This document shows positions 61,062 through 64,000 of a DNA stretch of 64,000 nucleotides, one piece after another. A model generated the notes under the pieces. The model was not told the origin of the DNA and searched no databases. It saw only the letters and a list, made by a program, of their open reading frames with translations. The DNA lies in the NCBI GenBank assembly GCA_041690635.1, contig JAWLGZ010000002.1:186001-250000 (forward strand), in the 5' to 3' direction. Origin of the DNA: JAWLGZ01 sp041690635. GTDB taxonomy: Bacteria > Pseudomonadota > Gammaproteobacteria > Thiohalomonadales > Thiohalomonadaceae. A program made the position numbers and the translations under genes. Positions within the stretch are counted from its first letter, which is position 1, and each line of letters starts with the position of its first letter.

Positions 61062-62294
61062 TTAGGCGAAGACAAACGGCAGTTCGTCGGACGAACGGTA
61101 GCTATCCCCATTTTTGACCCTAGCCGGGTCGATACCGGCGCGGACACGGGGCAGCGCCTCGGCGATGCGCCGGTCGGTGATGCGGTAACGGGGGGCCAGG
61201 TCGATTTCGCCCAGCGCCGGGCACTCCTCCCCGAATACCCCGCGGTAAAGCCCGGTCATCATGCCGTAGCGACCGGACATCAGGAGGTTGGTGGCGTTCT
61301 TCACCGCATCGATATCCGCCTCCTCGCGTACGAACAGGCTGGTCACCATCATCACGGCGATGGCGTGCAGCACGTCGTACTGCACGTGGGCGATGAACAC
61401 CTGCAGGTGGTCCCGGGTGAGCGGCACATCGTTTTTCCAGCCGAAGCGGATCATGCCGCCGAGCAGTAGGCTGAAGAACTCCGGTACCCCCCACTCCATG
61501 CCGAGTCCCACGGAGGCGAGCGACTCCAGCGGCGTGAACGCCGGGTCGCCCGCCACCAGCCGTTGAATCAGGACGTTGTCCGCCACCTCCGGCAGCATCG
61601 GCAGGTCCTGCTCCGGGAAGGGGATGCCCAGGCCGTCGAACAGCTTGCGGTACATGACAATATGGGTGGTGGAGCCGAACAGGCCCGCCAGGGAGGGGTA
61701 GTCCTCGATGGAGTGGCTGCCGACCCCGTACTCGTCGGCGATGAGTTGGGCCAGCACGATCTGGGTCAGCTCCGAGAGCCGTTCGTTGAGCACCCCGTAG
61801 GGCAGCGGCATCAGTCCCGAGAAGCGGCCGAGCGAGAGAGCGACACACTGCCGGGTGTTCTTGACCTGATTGAAATAGTGGCGGGCGAAGAAGAGCAGCT
61901 GGTCGCGGTCGAATTCACCACGGAAGAAGCGCAGGAAGAACGGGTGGCGCCACACCGGGTGGGCCATGACATGCTCGTGCAGGTCGAGGAACATCGCCTC
62001 CAGCGCACCCTCGCGGAAGATGCGGCTCTCCGCAAAAGGATTGCCCGGCTGGGTGCGCGCCACCGCGCGCAGTTCGGAGAACAGGTGGTGCAGCGCATTG
62101 TCGGGACTGTTCAGCTCGGCGATGATCCGGGAGAAATCCGCCGCCTGGGAGTGCTTGAACTGCTTGAGGACCGCCTCGGGCTCCATCTCGAGCAGTTCGC
62201 GCACCGGGTGAACCCCGGGCAGCAGGCGGGCGGAGCCGTCGGGCAGCTGTTCCAGCAGATCAGAGAAGGTGGGGCGCGCTTCGGTCTGGCTCAT
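61062..62294 (-). CDS. haem-oxygenase-like diiron (HDO-type) enzyme
   Basis: The 410-residue protein has an N-terminal extension of about 110 residues and then an all-helical domain. It carries candidate metal ligands in DLHEHVMAHPVWRHPFFLRF, FFARHYFNQVKN, IADEYGVGSHSIED and AHVQYDVLHAIAV. Such a Glu/His/Asp pattern is seen in the iron-containing redox (haem-oxygenase-like diiron oxidase) superfamily, whose members oxidise varied small molecules. The substrate cannot be predicted. It is divergent from a TudS-DUF1722 gene with only 36 bp between the starts, so they share a promoter region. Confidence 0.72.
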   Translation of the reverse strand: MSQTEARPTFSDLLEQLPDGSARLLPGVHPVRELLEMEPEAVLKQFKHSQAADFSRIIAELNSPDNALHHLFSELRAVARTQPGNPFAESRIFREGALEAMFLDLHEHVMAHPVWRHPFFLRFFRGEFDRDQLLFFARHYFNQVKNTRQCVALSLGRFSGLMPLPYGVLNERLSELTQIVLAQLIADEYGVGSHSIEDYPSLAGLFGSTTHIVMYRKLFDGLGIPFPEQDLPMLPEVADNVLIQRLVAGDPAFTPLESLASVGLGMEWGVPEFFSLLLGGMIRFGWKNDVPLTRDHLQVFIAHVQYDVLHAIAVMMVTSLFVREEADIDAVKNATNLLMSGRYGMMTGLYRGVFGEECPALGEIDLAPRYRITDRRIAEALPRVRAGIDPARVKNGDSYRSSDELPFVFA

Positions 62295-62330
62295 GAGGTT
62301 CCGCCGGTATCAGGTTTACAGAGGGGTAAG

Positions 62331-63323
62331 ATGGGGATGGAAAAACCGGGTTCCAACCCGCCGGCCGGTGCCGAAAGCGGCACCCTTCGCCTCGGGATCA
62401 GCAGCTGCCTGCTGGGGGAGAAGGTGCGCTACGACACCGGGCATAAGCAGGACAGCTATATTACCGGAACGCTCGGGCGGTTTTTCGAACTGATTCCCAT
62501 CTGCCCGGAGGTGGGCGCCGGGCTGGGTGTGCCGCGCCAGCCCATCCAACTGGTCGGCGACCCGGACCGGCCGCGCGTGGTCGGTGTGCGCGATGCGGCA
62601 CTGGATGCCACCGAAGCGCTGGAGCGGTTCGCCCGCAAGACAGTTGCCGGCCTGCCGCCACTCGATGGCTACATCGTCAAAAGCCGATCCCCCAGTTGCG
62701 GCATGGAGCGGGTCGAGGTCTCCCCTGAGGGTAGCGGCACGCCCCGCAGAGGGCGCGGTGTCTTCACCCGCATTCTGATGGAGTCCCGCCCCTTGCTGCC
62801 GGTGGAGCAGGAAGAACGGCTGGGCGATCCGGATCTGCGCGACAATTTCCTGGAACGGGTCTTTGCCTACAGGCGCTGGCGGATGCTTGTGGCGAAACGG
62901 CCGACACCGCGGCGTCTGGTCGAGTTTCACACCGCCCACAAGCTGGCGCTCCTCGCCCACGGCACGGAGCGCTACCGCCGGCTGGGGCGCCTGGTGTCCG
63001 CTGCGGGCACCGGCCCAATCGGACCGCTCACCAAGCAGTATGGACAGGAATTCATGGCCGCACTGACCTGCCGTGCCACGTTGCGGCGCCACGTAAACGC
63101 GCTCCAGCATGCGGCCGGTTACCTGAAGCGAACGCTCGATGCCGAGGACAGGGCTGAGCTGACTGAGGCCATTGAGGCGTTCCGCCTCGGACAGGTGCCA
63201 CGACTGGTGCCGGTCACACTGCTGCAACACCACTTCCGCCGCCACCCGGACGCCTATATCACAGGCCAGGTCTACCTCTACCCACCCGATCCCCGCGAGC
63301 TCCTGCTGCGCGGCGGGATGTGA
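62331..63323 (+). CDS. DUF523 (TudS-like thiouracil desulfurase) fused to DUF1722
   Basis: The ATG at 62331 follows GAGGGG and gives 330 residues. The N-terminal DUF523 domain has ISSCLLGEKVRYDTGHK, PICPEVGAGLGVPR and KSRSPSCGM. Cys26, Cys58 and Cys123 would hold a [4Fe-4S] cluster as in TudS, an enzyme that removes sulfur from 2-thiouracil. The C-terminal DUF1722 (about 195-320) has KRPTPRRLVEFHTAHKLALLAH. This fusion is called YbgA-like. It may process thiolated nucleobases or other sulfur compounds. A longer in-frame extension upstream is an antisense artefact of the HDO gene. Confidence 0.88.
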   Translation: MGMEKPGSNPPAGAESGTLRLGISSCLLGEKVRYDTGHKQDSYITGTLGRFFELIPICPEVGAGLGVPRQPIQLVGDPDRPRVVGVRDAALDATEALERFARKTVAGLPPLDGYIVKSRSPSCGMERVEVSPEGSGTPRRGRGVFTRILMESRPLLPVEQEERLGDPDLRDNFLERVFAYRRWRMLVAKRPTPRRLVEFHTAHKLALLAHGTERYRRLGRLVSAAGTGPIGPLTKQYGQEFMAALTCRATLRRHVNALQHAAGYLKRTLDAEDRAELTEAIEAFRLGQVPRLVPVTLLQHHFRRHPDAYITGQVYLYPPDPRELLLRGGM

Positions 63324-63439
63324 ACGCCGCGCCCGCCCGCGGCTCAGGAATTCGCGCACACCACACAAGGATTGGGTAAAATCACACGAAACGTAAGGTC
63401 GGGATCTATTTCCGGCAAGCTTGGCGAGGGGCACTTTCC

Positions 63440-63646
63440 ATGACCGGTATTGAGCACGCACAGCATGATGTGGACGACGCCCGATCGTCCGTGGAATCGG
63501 CACTGGACGTATTGATTAGTCTTGAACGCGACGGCGGAATGGACAGCAAGGGATTGCGAACGATCATCGACAGCCTCAGACAGGCGAGCCAGGGGCTCGA
63601 GGATGCCGCCGTTCGCCTGGCGAAGGTCGAGGAGCCGGTCGTCTAA
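63440..63646 (+). CDS. small helical protein of unknown function
   Basis: The 68-residue product starts at ATG 63440; no strong ribosome-binding site is seen (GAGGGGCA lies 9-16 bases before). It is acidic and helical, with DDARSSVESALDVLISLERDGG and a second helix IDSLRQASQGLEDAAVRLAK. I do not recognise a family. The stop is directly followed by the YcgL start, so the two are co-translated. Confidence 0.6.
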   Translation: MTGIEHAQHDVDDARSSVESALDVLISLERDGGMDSKGLRTIIDSLRQASQGLEDAAVRLAKVEEPVV

Positions 63647-63889
63647 ATGGAGTGTTTTGTCTACCGGAGCCCCCGGCGCGATCTGCTCTACCTCTATGTC
63701 CCCGCAGAGGGTGACTTCTCATCGGTTCCCGGCGAACTGATGGCCACCTTTGGCGAACCGGAACTGGTCATGCAGCTGGAACTCACCCCCGACCGCCAAC
63801 TGGTGCGGGCCACCGGCCGGGAGGTCATCGAGGCACTGCAGTCACGCGGCTTCTATCTGCAAACGCCACCCGCCGACCCCTGGTTGTGA
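63647..63889 (+). CDS. YcgL domain protein
   Basis: The 80-residue product matches the YcgL family: MECFVYRSPRRDLLYLYVPAEGDFSSVPGEL, then FGEPELVMQLELTPDRQLVRA, and the C-terminal EALQSRGFYLQTPP. YcgL is a small alpha/beta protein often near rnd and minD/minC in gammaproteobacteria; its function is not established. The ATG abuts the upstream stop. The gene continues into a partial gene at the window edge. Confidence 0.88.
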   Translation: MECFVYRSPRRDLLYLYVPAEGDFSSVPGELMATFGEPELVMQLELTPDRQLVRATGREVIEALQSRGFYLQTPPADPWL

Positions 63890-63971
63890 ACCGACCCGGT
63901 TTGACCTCCGCCCCCGACTGGTTTTCAATGCTCCCCCTTTCCAATCCGGACACCCTCGAAGGAGTTCCCAG

Positions 63972-64000
63972 ATGCCCCTGATTCGCGCCTTCGCCGGACT
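63972..64000 (+). CDS. start of a gene cut by the window edge
   Basis: ATG 63972 follows GAAGGAG and encodes MPLIRAFAGL before the window ends. The opening recalls DUF1015-type proteins, but ten residues are too few for a firm call. Confidence 0.35.

Noticed and set aside
61563..62330. N-terminal extension of the DUF523 gene
   Set aside because: This part is antisense to the HDO gene. The ATG at 62331 with GAGGGG upstream and the start of the DUF523 domain fix the real start.

Overview
The window is GC-rich, densely coded DNA from a gammaproteobacterium. The housekeeping content supports this: parE, a dapA-bamC-MBL-purC cluster, gcvR, bcp, ettA and a YcgL gene, all of gammaproteobacterial type. 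A Tat-exported HiPIP, two RND efflux systems, many PAS/HAMP sensors and a c-haem-binding chemoreceptor suggest an environmental, possibly sulfur-oxidising, Chromatiales-like organism. That placement is inference; there is no rRNA or tRNA in the window to test it.

Layout. 1-2.1 kb is an accessory edge: a partial coiled-coil membrane protein, a membrane-protein gene broken at a G8 run, and a ParD/ParE-type toxin-antitoxin pair. 2.1-10.4 kb holds a two-component system facing a complete NodT/MFP/RND efflux operon, with a MITE-like inverted-repeat element between them. 10.4-15.2 kb has a HemK-like methyltransferase, a GerW/DUF2953/mini-GerW cassette, a MarR-membrane protein pair with a palindromic operator, and MgtE. 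15.2-16.3 kb is an IS3 remnant whose transposase lost its second catalytic Asp in frame; a near-identical 41-bp inverted repeat brackets it. 16.5-21.4 kb has a PQQ sugar dehydrogenase, a secreted rhodanese and a hybrid kinase.

21.5-36.7 kb is mostly core: parE, CaCA exchanger, CorA, an XRE regulator, a chemoreceptor, purC, an MBL hydrolase, bamC, dapA, gcvR, bcp, PhoH and an AI-2E family permease. 36.4-42.0 kb has a LysR regulator coupled to a small unknown gene, then a second RND efflux operon whose promoter carries a 24-bp palindrome. 42.2-48.4 kb is a sensory cluster: a chemoreceptor with a periplasmic CxxCH motif, a structured leader before it, a REC-PAS-PAS-GGDEF protein with a degenerate active site, and a multi-PAS histidine kinase.

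48.6-64 kb has ettA, an orphan trpB2, a Lon-like protease with a UspA-like partner, HiPIP, a large BTAD/cyclase-homology/AAA/TPR regulator, pcm, DUF6763, a haem-oxygenase-like diiron enzyme divergent from a TudS-DUF1722 fusion, and a YcgL gene. Several intergenic gaps carry repeat families: REP doublets, a pair of inverted repeats with a CACAGAGG core, and the 41-bp repeat.

The best candidates for undescribed biology are the leader plus haem-c chemoreceptor, the GerW cassette outside spore formers, and the MITE between the two-component system and its likely efflux target.
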